From: Orlajensenia flava
Lineage (GTDB): Bacteria; Actinomycetota; Actinomycetes; Actinomycetales; Microbacteriaceae
NCBI RefSeq assembly: GCF_004801905.1
Contig: NZ_SSSN01000003.1
Span: 496,001-560,000 of the forward strand
Direction of reading: 5' to 3'
DNA length: 64,000 nt
Below are positions 7,844 through 19,055 of the stretch, piece after piece. The notes under the pieces were generated by a model. It was not told the origin of the DNA. It worked only from the letters and a program-made list of their open reading frames with translations, and did no database searches. Each line of letters starts with the position of its first letter. Position 1 is the first letter of the stretch. The translations under genes and the position numbers were made by a program.

Positions 7844-8692
7844 ATGGCCGCACCCGTCGTCCTCATCACCGGAACATCGTCGGGAATCGGCCTCGCCACG
7901 GCCGTCGCGGCCGCTGCGCAGGGGTTCACCGTGGTCGCCACGATGCGCGATCCGTCCCGCGCCGACGCACTCACCTCCGCGGCGCAGGCCGCCGGGGTCG
8001 AGCTCGACGTCCGGGCGCTCGACGTGACGGATGCCGAGGCTGCAGCATCCGTCGTATCAGGGGTCGTCGCCGATCATGGGCGACTCGACATGCTCGTCAA
8101 CAACGCCGGCGTCGGCCACGTGGGAACGATCGAGCTGGACGACATCGCGGAGTACCGCTCGGCGATGGAGGTCAACTTCTTCGGCGTCGTCGCGCTCACG
8201 AAGCTCGCGCTCCCCCACTTGCGTGCCTCCGGAGGTCGTCTCATCACCGTGACGAGCGTGGGAGGGGTCGTCGGACAGCCGTTCAACGAGGCGTACTGCG
8301 CGGCGAAGTTCGCCGCAGAGGGCTTCCTGGAGTCCTTGGCGCCAGTCGCCGCATCCGTCGGTGTGGACGTCGTCATCGTCGAGCCCGGCGCCGTGGCGAC
8401 CGAGTTCGCCGGGAACGCCGGAGTCGACGCGGCGCTCGCCCTCGCGGCGGGCACCGACTACGCGCCCGCCATCGACGCCTACGTCAATCGGACGCTCGCC
8501 CAGTTCTCACCGCACACCGCGCAGACGCCGGCGGGAGTCGCCGACGCGATCGTGGCGGCCATGAGCGTCGACTCCCCCGCCATCCGCATCCAGACCTCTG
8601 ACAGCGCGCGTGCCTTCGCCGGAGCGAAGATCGCCGACCTCGACGGTTCGCGCGTGAGCGGCATCACGAGCGGCTGGATCGCCACGGACTGA
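7844..8692 (+). CDS. SDR family NAD(P)-dependent oxidoreductase
   Basis: A 282-residue classical short-chain dehydrogenase. Cofactor motif TGTSSGIG at 9-16, structural NNAG at 86-89, and catalytic Ser138, Tyr151 and Lys155 (YCAAK) are all intact, so it should be active; the substrate is not predictable. An Arg shortly after the second beta strand (TMRDPSR) may favour NADP(H). ATG at 7844 is preceded by AAGGAA at about 8 nt. It lies just downstream of the tRNA and is followed by a phosphate transporter with its own control region, so it is probably monocistronic. Confidence 0.88.
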   Translation: MAAPVVLITGTSSGIGLATAVAAAAQGFTVVATMRDPSRADALTSAAQAAGVELDVRALDVTDAEAAASVVSGVVADHGRLDMLVNNAGVGHVGTIELDDIAEYRSAMEVNFFGVVALTKLALPHLRASGGRLITVTSVGGVVGQPFNEAYCAAKFAAEGFLESLAPVAASVGVDVVIVEPGAVATEFAGNAGVDAALALAAGTDYAPAIDAYVNRTLAQFSPHTAQTPAGVADAIVAAMSVDSPAIRIQTSDSARAFAGAKIADLDGSRVSGITSGWIATD

Positions 8693-8712
8693 CCGAGGGT
8701 CCACCCGGGAGA

Positions 8713-8734
8713 GTTCACCGCCCGTTCACCCAGC
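8713..8734 (+). promoter_or_regulatory. PHO-box-like direct repeat upstream of the phosphate transporter
   Basis: GTTCACC occurs at 8713-8719 and again at 8724-8730, exactly 11 nt apart. This is the pattern of the Streptomyces PhoP binding site, which is built of 11-nt direct-repeat units beginning G(T/G)TCAYC. It lies 58 nt before the ATG of a PiT transporter, the expected kind of target. The repeat is seen; control by a PhoP-type regulator is inference. Confidence 0.55.
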
Positions 8735-8791
8735 ACTTCCGGCCGAGGGTCGAAGCTGGAGGGGTTTCGTCCTCGCAGCGAAGGAATCCCC

Positions 8792-9958
8792 ATGGATGTG
8801 CTCATCACCGTCGTCCTCGTCATCGTCGTCGCGCTGATCTTCGACTTCACCAACGGCTTCCACGACACGGCGAACGCCATGGCCACGTCGGTGGCGACCG
8901 GGGCGCTGAAGCCGCGGACCGCCGTGATCATCTCCGCCGTGCTGAACCTCGCGGGAGCCTTCCTGTCGACGGAGGTGGCGCAGACCGTGTCGGGCGGCAT
9001 CATCAAGGAGGGCGATGGCGGCGTCCAGATCACGCCGACCCTCATCTTCGCGGGGCTCATCGGCGCGGTGCTGTGGAACCTCACGACCTGGTACTTCGGG
9101 CTCCCGTCGAGCTCGACCCACGCGCTGTTCGGAGGTCTCATCGGCGCAGCGATCATCGGCGTCGGCTTCGGCGCCGTCGACTGGGCCGTCGTCATGTCCA
9201 AGATCGTCATCCCCGCTCTCGTCTCCCCGTTCGTCGCCGGCCTCGTCGCCCTGCTGGCAACCGTCGTGGCCTACCGCATCACCCGGATGGCGCGCTCCAA
9301 CGGATCGGAGAGCGGGTTCCGGCACGGGCAGACCATCTCCGCGTCGCTGGTCTCGTTCGCGCATGGAACCAATGATGCTCAGAAGACGATGGGCGTCATC
9401 ACCCTGACCCTCATCGCGGGCGGCTACCAGCAGAGCGGCACGGGCCCGCAGTTCTGGGTGATCCTGGCCTGCGGTTTCGCCATCGCCCTCGGCACCTACC
9501 TCGGGGGCTGGCGCATCATGCGCACCGTCGGCAAGCGCATCACCGACGTGCAGACGCCGCAAGGGTTCGCGGCCGAGACCAGCTCGGCGGCCACCATCCT
9601 CATCTCCTCCCACTTGGGCTTCGCCCTCTCCACCACCCAGGTCACGTCGGGCGCGGTCGTCGGCGCCGGCCTCGGAAGGCGGCTCGCATCAGTGCACTGG
9701 GGAATCGTCGGACGCATCGGACTCGCGTGGATCGTGACGCTGCCCGCCGCCGCCCTGGTCGGTGGCCTCTCTGCATGGCTCGCCGTCACGAGCACCCTCG
9801 GGCTCATCATCGTGGCCGTGGCGGCGCTCGTGGTCGGCGGCGGCCTCGTGCTCCTGGCGAGGCGCAATCCGGTCAACCGCCACAACGTCAACGACGAGCA
9901 GGACGAACAGTCCGAGGACCGAACACCCGTCGCCAGCGGAGCAGGAAGGGAATCCTGA
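8792..9958 (+). CDS. Inorganic phosphate transporter, PiT family
   Basis: A 388-residue integral membrane protein of the PiT (PHO-4) family, which moves metal-phosphate with a cation gradient at the cytoplasmic membrane. Both halves of the internal duplication carry the signature: GFHDTANAMATSVATGA at 22-38 and SFAHGTNDAQKTMG at about 188-201. About 10 hydrophobic segments are visible, with a hydrophilic tail. The gene follows a PHO-box-like repeat, suggesting control by phosphate status. Its stop overlaps the start of a small membrane protein gene (TGATG), so the two are likely co-expressed. Confidence 0.93.
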   Translation: MDVLITVVLVIVVALIFDFTNGFHDTANAMATSVATGALKPRTAVIISAVLNLAGAFLSTEVAQTVSGGIIKEGDGGVQITPTLIFAGLIGAVLWNLTTWYFGLPSSSTHALFGGLIGAAIIGVGFGAVDWAVVMSKIVIPALVSPFVAGLVALLATVVAYRITRMARSNGSESGFRHGQTISASLVSFAHGTNDAQKTMGVITLTLIAGGYQQSGTGPQFWVILACGFAIALGTYLGGWRIMRTVGKRITDVQTPQGFAAETSSAATILISSHLGFALSTTQVTSGAVVGAGLGRRLASVHWGIVGRIGLAWIVTLPAAALVGGLSAWLAVTSTLGLIIVAVAALVVGGGLVLLARRNPVNRHNVNDEQDEQSEDRTPVASGAGRES

Positions 9959-10263
9959 TGCACACCATCGTCAGAGCGGCCGGAGAGGGCCAGTGGCTCG
10001 GCATCGACTGGGCTGCATTCGTGCTCGTGTTCGTCGTGACCCTCGCCGCCGGCCTCGCCGTGGTGTCGTTCTACGCCACCGGGTTGCGTCTGCTCGCGGT
10101 CGGGGCGCAGGACGACACCGTCGACTCCTCGGGAACACTGGTGCGCGGTGAGCGCGATCGTCCTCGGCCGGCCGGGGCTACTGCGGGGGCCTACGTCGCT
10201 TTCGCACTGGCCGCCGCCGCCGTCCTCTACGGGCTCTACCTCCTCATCCCCCAGTTCCACTGA
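9958..10263 (+). CDS. Small two-helix membrane protein, co-transcribed with phosphate transporter
   Basis: A 101-residue protein I do not recognise. Two hydrophobic segments (about 19-42 and 79-98) flank a polar loop rich in Asp, Arg and Gly, giving a hairpin topology. The ATG shares its A with the transporter stop (TGATG), and GGAAGG lies about 8 nt before it. The context suggests an accessory subunit or stabiliser of the phosphate transporter, but nothing in the sequence proves this. Confidence 0.7.
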   Translation: MHTIVRAAGEGQWLGIDWAAFVLVFVVTLAAGLAVVSFYATGLRLLAVGAQDDTVDSSGTLVRGERDRPRPAGATAGAYVAFALAAAAVLYGLYLLIPQFH

Positions 10264-10305
10264 CCCGCGGCGGTACGCGCGTCGTCGACGGTTGTCCGGC
10301 GGCTG

Positions 10306-10311
10306 TAGGGT
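10306..10311 (+). promoter_or_regulatory. -10 hexamer TAGGGT for yihY (leaderless-type)
   Basis: TAGGGT is followed by 6 nt and then the GTG at 10318, so the predicted start point is at the start codon. There is no Shine-Dalgarno sequence, which supports a leaderless message and this start. Confidence 0.45.
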
Positions 10312-10317
10312 GATCCG

Positions 10318-11394
10318 GTGCGCCACGGCGGCGCTGAGGGAGCATCGGTGACGCAGGCAGATGAGGCGGCCGTCGCCGCAGAGGAGAAGCAGGTCGCCCC
10401 TCGTGGCCCACAGGACCTCCGCCCCGAGACCTGGCGGTACATCGTGGCCCGCACGACGCGCGGTTTCGGCTTCGACGACCTGCCCGATGCCGCGGCGTCG
10501 CTGACGTACTACGGCGTGCTGTCGATCTTCCCGGCACTCATCGCGATCGTCGCCGGCTTCGTCACGTTCGGCGACGGGCGCTCGGCCATCGAGACCCTCC
10601 TCAAGGGATTCGACAACGCCCTCCCCGGCATGTCCACGAAGAGCCTGATGGACGCGCTCGACGAGCTCGCCAAGGTGTCGGGCATCTGGCCGTTCATCCT
10701 CGGGACCCTGCTGACCGTATGGACCGTCTCACGCTACGTCGGCGGCTTCTCGCGCGCCATGAACCGCATCTACGGCATCGACGAGGGTCGCGGCTTCATG
10801 AAGCTCAAGCCTCAGCAGCTGCTCGTCAGTGTCGCCTACATCATCATCGTCGGCCTCATGGGAAGCCTCATCGTGCTCTCCGGATCCGTGGCCGACGCGG
10901 TGGGCGAGGCACTCGGCATCGGCGAGCCGTGGTTGACCCTGTGGTCCATCGTCAAATGGCCGCTGCTCGTGCTGCTGGCCGTCTTGCTGATCGGGCTGCT
11001 CTACTACGCCACGCCGAACCGGCACATCACGCAGTTCCGCTGGCTGAGCTTCGGCGCCGTGATCGCACTCACGACCCTCATCATCAGTTCGGCCGTGTTC
11101 TTCATCTACGTGCTGAACTTCTCCAACTACGACAAGATCTACCGCTCGCTGGCCGGCGCCCTCATTGCGTTGATCTGGCTGTGGATCGCCAACCTCGCCC
11201 TCCTCTTCGGTGCCGAGTTCGATGCCCAGGTCGAGCGTGGACGCCAACTCCAGGCCGGCATCGCGGCGGAGGACTCACTGCAACTCGAGGTGCGCGACGA
11301 CCGACTCGCCCTCAAGCGGGCGAAGCTCAAGGCCGACCTGCGCTCGGGCGGCGTGGAGATCAGGCACAACGCGGCACCCCGCGCTCCGCGCTGA
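10318..11394 (+). CDS. YihY/virulence factor BrkB family membrane protein
   Basis: A 358-residue protein of the YihY/UPF0761 family. After a roughly 40-residue polar N-terminus comes the family segment DAAASLTYYGVLSIFPALIA, then about six transmembrane helices with GLLYYATPN and the LIWLWIANLALLFGAEFDAQ segment, and a basic cytoplasmic C-terminal tail. It was once called RNase BN in error; the real function is unknown, with proposed roles in envelope or transport. GTG at 10318 is chosen because of the adjacent -10 hexamer; an internal GTG 30 nt later is possible. It converges on pyk across a strong hairpin. Confidence 0.85.
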   Translation: MRHGGAEGASVTQADEAAVAAEEKQVAPRGPQDLRPETWRYIVARTTRGFGFDDLPDAAASLTYYGVLSIFPALIAIVAGFVTFGDGRSAIETLLKGFDNALPGMSTKSLMDALDELAKVSGIWPFILGTLLTVWTVSRYVGGFSRAMNRIYGIDEGRGFMKLKPQQLLVSVAYIIIVGLMGSLIVLSGSVADAVGEALGIGEPWLTLWSIVKWPLLVLLAVLLIGLLYYATPNRHITQFRWLSFGAVIALTTLIISSAVFFIYVLNFSNYDKIYRSLAGALIALIWLWIANLALLFGAEFDAQVERGRQLQAGIAAEDSLQLEVRDDRLALKRAKLKADLRSGGVEIRHNAAPRAPR

Positions 11395-11396
11395 CA

Positions 11397-11436
11397 CGAA
11401 CGGGGCCGGCGCGACGTTCCGCACCGGCCCCGTTCG
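11397..11436. terminator. Bidirectional hairpin between yihY and pyk
   Basis: A perfect 13-bp inverted repeat (CGAACGGGGCCGG and its complement) with a 14-nt loop lies in the 51-nt gap between convergent genes. There is no U-tract, as is common for high-GC actinobacterial terminators. It can act on both strands. Confidence 0.75.
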
Positions 11437-11445
11437 ACGGAGCTG

Positions 11446-12861
11446 CTAGAGCACCTCTCCGACGATGTGCACGCGCACGTCGTTGGTGGTGCCGGGGATA
11501 CCGGGAGGGGACCCGGAGATGATGACCACCCGCTCGCCGATCGCCGCCTTGCCGGTGGAGGCGAGCACCTCGTCGACCTGGGCGACCATCTGGTCGGTGT
11601 GCGTGACGCGATCCACGACGTAGGACTCGACGCCCCAGTTGAGCGCCATGCGACGGCGGATGGCCGGGTCGGGCGTGAAGGCCAGGATCGGGATGCTGCT
11701 GCGCAGACGCGACATCCGTCGCACCGACTCGCCCGACTCCGTGAACACGCACAGGTACTTCGCCTCGACGAAGTCGGCGACCTCGACGGCGGCGAGGGTG
11801 ATGGCACCGGCCTGCGTGCGCGGCTTGGTGCCGAGTGGCGGAATGCGGTCGAGGCCGTGCTGCTCGGTCGACTCGACGATGCGTGCCATGGTCTGGACGG
11901 TGATGACGGGGTACTCCCCCACGCTGGTCTCGCCCGAGAGCATGACCGCGTCGGCGCCGTCGAGGATGGCGTTGGCGACGTCGGAGGTCTCGGCGCGGGT
12001 CGGCACCGGAGCGTGGATCATCGACTCGAGCATCTGCGTCGCGACGATGACGGGCTTCGCCAGTCGGCGCGCGATCTCGACGGCACGCTTCTGCACGATG
12101 GGCACGGCCTCGAGGGGCAGCTCGACGCCGAGGTCGCCGCGGGCGACCATGATGGCGTCGAACGCCTCGATGATCTCCTCGAGGTGCTCGACGGCCTGCG
12201 GCTTCTCGATCTTGGCGACGACCGGGACGCGGCGGCCCTCCTCGTCCATGATCTCGTGCACGCGCTCGATGTCGGCGGCGTTCCGCACGAAGGAGAGGGC
12301 GATCAGGTCGGCTCCGAGCTGGAGTCCCCAACGCAGGTCGGCCTCGTCCTTCTCGCTCAGCGCGGGGACGTTGACGGCGACACCGGGGAGGTTGATCCCC
12401 TTGTTGTTCGAGACCGGGCCGGCCACGATGACCTTCGTGCGCACGCGCACGCCATCCGTGTCGATGACCTCGACGCGCACCTTGCCGTCGTCGATGAGCA
12501 GGAAGTCGCCCGGCTTGACGTCGTCGGGCAGGCCCTTGAACGTGGTTCCGACGAGGTCCTTGGTGCCGACGACGTCCTCGGTGGTGATGGTGAAGATGTC
12601 ACCCTCGGCGAGGTAGTAGGGGCCGGCCTCGAACTTGCCCAGGCGGATCTTGGGTCCCTGCAGGTCGACCAGCGCGGCGACGGCGCGACCGGAGTCGTTG
12701 GCCGCCTTGCGGACGTTCTGGTAGACCCCCTCGTGCACGTCGTAACTGCCGTGGCTGAGGTTCATGCGGCAGACGTCCACCCCGGCGTCGATGATGGCCC
12801 TGATCTGCTCGTAGCTCGATGCGGCTGGGCCGAGTGTTGCGACGATTTTCGCGCGTCTCAT
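11446..12861 (-). CDS. pyk: Pyruvate kinase
   Basis: A 471-residue pyruvate kinase, making pyruvate and ATP from phosphoenolpyruvate at the end of glycolysis. The protein begins MRRAKIVATLGPAASS; phosphate-binding Arg32, Asn34 and Ser36 are in CRMNLSHG, the B domain covers about 70-165, the active-site segment is MVARGDLGVELPLE, and the C-terminal domain completes the fold at normal length. It is the last gene of a long minus-strand run after gltD, 53 nt downstream of it; that gap contains a small CCCC-GAT-GGGG hairpin. A GGAG lies about 14 nt before the ATG. Confidence 0.97.
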   Translation of the reverse strand: MRRAKIVATLGPAASSYEQIRAIIDAGVDVCRMNLSHGSYDVHEGVYQNVRKAANDSGRAVAALVDLQGPKIRLGKFEAGPYYLAEGDIFTITTEDVVGTKDLVGTTFKGLPDDVKPGDFLLIDDGKVRVEVIDTDGVRVRTKVIVAGPVSNNKGINLPGVAVNVPALSEKDEADLRWGLQLGADLIALSFVRNAADIERVHEIMDEEGRRVPVVAKIEKPQAVEHLEEIIEAFDAIMVARGDLGVELPLEAVPIVQKRAVEIARRLAKPVIVATQMLESMIHAPVPTRAETSDVANAILDGADAVMLSGETSVGEYPVITVQTMARIVESTEQHGLDRIPPLGTKPRTQAGAITLAAVEVADFVEAKYLCVFTESGESVRRMSRLRSSIPILAFTPDPAIRRRMALNWGVESYVVDRVTHTDQMVAQVDEVLASTGKAAIGERVVIISGSPPGIPGTTNDVRVHIVGEVL

Positions 12862-12914
12862 GTGTTGTCTGTACTCCGTGCTGATTGTGGATTCCCCATC
12901 GGGGGTCGGGTGGT

Positions 12915-14364
<1,450 letters not shown>

Positions 14365-14372
<8 letters not shown>

Positions 14373-17300
14373 CGGTCACCTCCAGGATGCGGGTCCAGAC
14401 GACGTCGCCGTCGGGGTCGAGCCCCTCGGCCACGGCGAGATTGCGGGTCTCGAGCACCGCGGCGTAATCCCGCGGGAGCACCTTGGTGAAGCGGTCGAGT
14501 GCGGCATCCCCCTCGGCGAGGAGGCCGTCAGCGAGAGCCGAGCCCGTCTCCAGCGCGTGCTGGCGCAGCAGGTCGAGCACGATCTCGCGATCGGCGCTGC
14601 CGAGGGGAAGAAGCTCGAGCTCACCGCTCGCGAGCGAGTCGGCGTTGACCCGTGCCGTCACGAGGTCGTGGATGTACGCGGTTCCGCCCGACATGCCGGC
14701 GCCGAGGTTGCGGCCGGTCTCCCCGAGGATGAGCGCGAGTCCGCCGGTCATGTACTCGAGGGCGTGGTCGCCGACGCCCTCCACCACCGCGGTCGCTCCG
14801 GAGTTCCGCACCAGGAATCGCTCGCCGACGGTTCCGCCGATGAACAGCGTTCCCTGGGTAGCCCCGTAGCCCATCACATTGCCGGCGATGACGTTCTGCG
14901 CGGGGTCGAAGGTGCTGGTGCGCGGAGGACGGATGACGATCTGCCCGCCGGAGAGTCCCTTGCCGACGTAGTCGTTCGAGTCGCCCTCGAGGCGCAGGGT
15001 GATGCCATCGGGCATGAAGGCGCCGAGCGACTGGCCGGCCGACCCCGACAGCTCGACCGTGATCGTGCCGGCCGGCAGCCCGTTCTCGCCGTGGCGCTTC
15101 GTGACCTCGTGGCCCAGCATGGTTCCCACGGCCCGCTCGGTGTTGCGGATGGGCAGGGAGATCGACACGGGCGCGCCGTGGTCCAGCGCGTCCGCCGCAC
15201 GCCGGATGAGCTCGTTGTCGAAGTGCTCGGCGAGCTCGTGGTGCTGGGGTCGGGCGTTGCGCCTCGGCTCGGCGTCGGCGAAGTCGGGGCCGACGAGGAT
15301 GGGCGCGAGGTCGAGACCCGCGGTCTTCCAGTGCTCGACGGCGCGGTTGACGTCGAGCAGGTCGCGGCGCCCGACGGCCTCCTCGAGGGAACGCAGTCCG
15401 AGCTGGGCGAGGTACTCGCGCACCTCCTGCGCGATGAACTCGAAGAAGTTCACGACGTACTCGGCCTTGCCGCTGAACCGTTCGCGCAGGACGGGGTTCT
15501 GGGTGGCGACGCCGACGGGGCAGGTGTCGAGGTGGCACACGCGCATCATGATGCAGCCCTCGACGACGAGCGGAGCGGTGGCGAAGCCGAACTCCTCGGC
15601 CCCGAGCAGAGCCCCGATCACGACGTCCCTTCCGGTCTTCAGCTGGCCGTCCACCTGCACGACCACGCGATCGCGCATGCCGTTGAGCATCAGGGTCTGC
15701 TGCGTCTCGGCGAGCCCGAGCTCCCACGGCGTTCCGGCGTGCTTGAGCGAGTTGAGCGGGCTCGCGCCGGTTCCGCCGTCATGACCGGAGATGAGGATGA
15801 CGTCGGAGAGCGCCTTGGCGACGCCAGCGGCGACGGCGCCGATGCCCGATTGGCTCACGAGCTTGGTGTGCACGCGGGCACTCGGGTTGGACCGCTTGAG
15901 GTCGAAGATGAGCTGCTTCAGGTCTTCGATGGAGTAGATGTCGTGGTGCGGCGGCGGGGAGATCAGGCCGACTCCGGCCGTCGCATGCCGGGTGCGCGCC
16001 ACCCACGGGTAGACCTTGGTGGGCGGCAGCTGGCCGCCCTCACCGGGCTTCGCGCCCTGAGCGAGCTTGATCTGCAGGTCGGTCGCATGGGTGAGGTACA
16101 TGCTCGTCACGCCGAACCGGCCGGATGCGACCTGCTTGATCGCGCTGCGGCGCTCGGGGTCGAGCAGGCGGTCGAGGTCCTCTCCCCCCTCCCCGGTGTT
16201 CGACTTGGCGCCGAGCCGGTTCATGGCGATCGCGAGGGTCTCGTGCGCCTCCTTGGAGATGGATCCGTAGCTCATCGCCCCGGTGGAGAACCGCTTCACG
16301 ATGGAGGCGACGGACTCGACCTCGTCGATGGGCACGGGCGTGCGCGCGGAGCTCAGCGCGAACAGGCCGCGGAGGGTCATCAGCTGTTCGGCCTGGTCGT
16401 CGACCAGCTGGGTGTATTCGCGGAACACGTCGTAGCGTCGCGTGCGGGTGGCGTGCTGCAGGCGGAACACCGTCTCGGGGTTGAACAGGTGCGGGGACCC
16501 GTCGCGCCGCCACTGGTACTCGCCGCCCGTGTTGAGACGTTCGTGCGCCTTCACGGCGGCGTCCGCCGGGTAGGCCGTGGCGTGCCTGGCGAGGTTCTCC
16601 GCGGCGATCACGTCGATGCCGACGCCGCCGAGCTTGGAGGTGGTTCCGGTGAAGTACTGCGCGATGAACTCGTCGGACAGCCCGACGGCCTCGAACGCCT
16701 GGGCCCCCGCGTACGACGCGATCGTCGAGATGCCCATCTTCGACATGATCTTCAGCACGCCCTTGCCGAGCGCCTTGATGACGTTGGCCACCGCCTTCTC
16801 GGGACTGACCCCCTGGATGACGCCCGAGCGCACGAGGTTCTCGCAGGTCTCCATGGCGAGGTACGGGTTGACGGCGGCGGCCCCGTAGCCGACGATCAGC
16901 GCGACGTGGTGCACCTCGCGAACGTCACCGGCCTCGACGAGCAGCCCGACCTTCATGCGGGTCTGGGCGCGGATGAGGTGGTGGTGCACGGCGCCGGTCA
17001 TGAGCAGGGACGGGATGGTGGCCAGGTCGCTCGTGGAGTCGCGATCGCTCAGCACGATGTACTTGGCTCCGCCCGCGATCGCCTCGTCGACCTCGGCGCA
17101 CATCTCGTCGAGCCGGCGCACCAGTCCCTCGGGCCCGTCCTCCACGCGGTAGAGGCCTCGAACGGTGGTCGTCGTCCGCGACCCGGGCGACGGATCGATG
17201 TGCTGGATCTTGGCGAGCTCGTCGTTGTCGATCACGGGGAAGGTGAGCGAGACCTGCTCGGCGTGCTGCGGTCCGGCGACGAGCAGGTTGCGCTCGGGAC

Positions 17301-18939
17301 CGACCGACGTTCCGAGCGACGTGACGACCTCCTCGCGGATGGAGTCGAGTGGCGGATTGGTCACCTGCGCGAACTGCTGGGTGAAGTAGTCGAAGATCAG
17401 CCGCGGACGGTCGGAGAGCACGGCGATCGGAGTGTCGGACCCCATGGCTCCGAGAGGCTCTGCACCGTTCCGCGCCATCGGGGCGAGGAGGATACGCACC
17501 TCTTCCTCGGTGTAGCCGAACGTGCGCTGTCGACGCACGACCGAGGCCGGCGGATGCACGATGTGCTCCCGCTCCGGCAGGTCGGACAGCGCGATGCGTC
17601 CCTCTTCCAGCCATTCGCCCCACGGCTCGGCTGCGGCGAGGTCGGCCTTGATCTCGTCGTCCTCGATGAGCCGGCCGGCCTCCGTGTCGACGAGGAACAT
17701 GCGACCGGGCTGGAGTCGACCCTTGCGCACGACCTTGGCCGGGTCGACGTCGATGACGCCGATCTCGCTGGCCAGGACGACGAGTCCGTCATCCGTCACC
17801 AGGTAGCGACCCGGGCGCAGGCCATTCCGGTCGAGCGTGGCGCCCACGAGCGAGCCGTCGGTGAAGACGATGGCCGCGGGCCCGTCCCAAGGCTCCATGA
17901 ACATGGAGTGGTACTCGTAGAACGCCCGGCGGGCGGGGTCGATCTCGGTCTGCTTCTCCCACGCCTCGGGAACCATCATCATGATGGCGTGCGGAAGCGA
18001 GCGGCCGGTGAGCTGGAGCAGCTCGACGACCTCGTCGAAGGATGCCGAGTCGCTGCCGCCCGGCGTGACGATGGGCAGAAGCGGCGAGAGGTCGCCGATG
18101 AGCTCGGACTCGAGCTGCGACTGCCGCGCGCGCATCCAGTTGCGGTTGCCCTGGATGGTGTTGATCTCGCCGTTGTGCGCGATCATGCGGAACGGCTGGG
18201 CGAGGGGCCAGGACGGGAAGGTGTTCGTCGAGTAGCGCGAGTGCACCAGTGCGAGCTTGGAGACGAATCGCTCGTCGGAGAGGTCGGGGTAGAACGGCTC
18301 GAGCTGGAGGGTGGTGACCATGCCCTTGTAGACCACCGTGCGGCAGGAGAGGGAGGCGAAGTACACCTCCAGACCGCGCTCGACCCGCTTGCGCAGGCGG
18401 AACGCCTGACGATCCAGGGCGATCCCCGACACGGGCCCATCGGTGTCGTCGGTGCGTGCGCTTCCGAGGAACAGCTGCTGGATGGCGGGCATCGCCGCGC
18501 GGGCGAGCGAGCCGAGGCCCTCCGGGCGCACCGGCACCTCGCGCCAGCCGAGCACGACGAGGCCCTCCTCGGTGGCGAGCCGGGCGATGGACCGCTTGAC
18601 AGTACTGCGCTCGGTGGGGTCGGTGGGCAGGAAGGCATTGCCGACGGCGTAGGCGCCGGCGGCCGGGAGAGCGAACTCGGTGACAGCGCGGAAGAACTCG
18701 TCGGGGATCTGCGTGATGATGCCGGCGCCGTCGCCGGTTCCGGCGTCGGAGCCGATCGCCCCGCGGTGCTCGAGGTGACGCAGAGCGTCGAGGGCCTGTT
18801 CGATGATGTCGTGACCGGCGGTGCCGCGGAGCGTGGCGACCATGGCTAGTCCGCAGGCGTCCTTCTCGTCGGCGGGGTCGTAGAGACCCTGCCGTGACGG
18901 AGTGGTGCCGAACCGGGAGAAGACTGGCGTGAGTGCCAT
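14365..18939 (-). CDS. gltB: Glutamate synthase large (alpha) subunit
   Basis: A 1524-residue alpha subunit of glutamate synthase, which converts glutamine plus 2-oxoglutarate to two glutamates. Catalytic Cys29 (KDACGLAM) follows a 28-residue leader that in known enzymes is cleaved off. Then come the class II amidotransferase domain (to about 420), a central domain, the FMN synthase barrel (about 840-1200) with 3Fe-4S ligands Cys1129, Cys1135 and Cys1140 ([11 protein letters not shown]), and the C-terminal GXGXG-type beta-helix. ATG at 18939 has GAGGG about 8 nt upstream. A 116-nt gap separates it from lgt, room for its own promoter. Confidence 0.97.
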
Positions 18940-19055
18940 GGAGACCGCCCTCAGGAATTCTGGTGGAGGCGGGACGACATCGGCCCGATGGGATCAGAGC
19001 ACGGACCCGCTGATGGGGATCGTGGCGTGCAGAGGATGTACGGGGTTGCCCGGAC

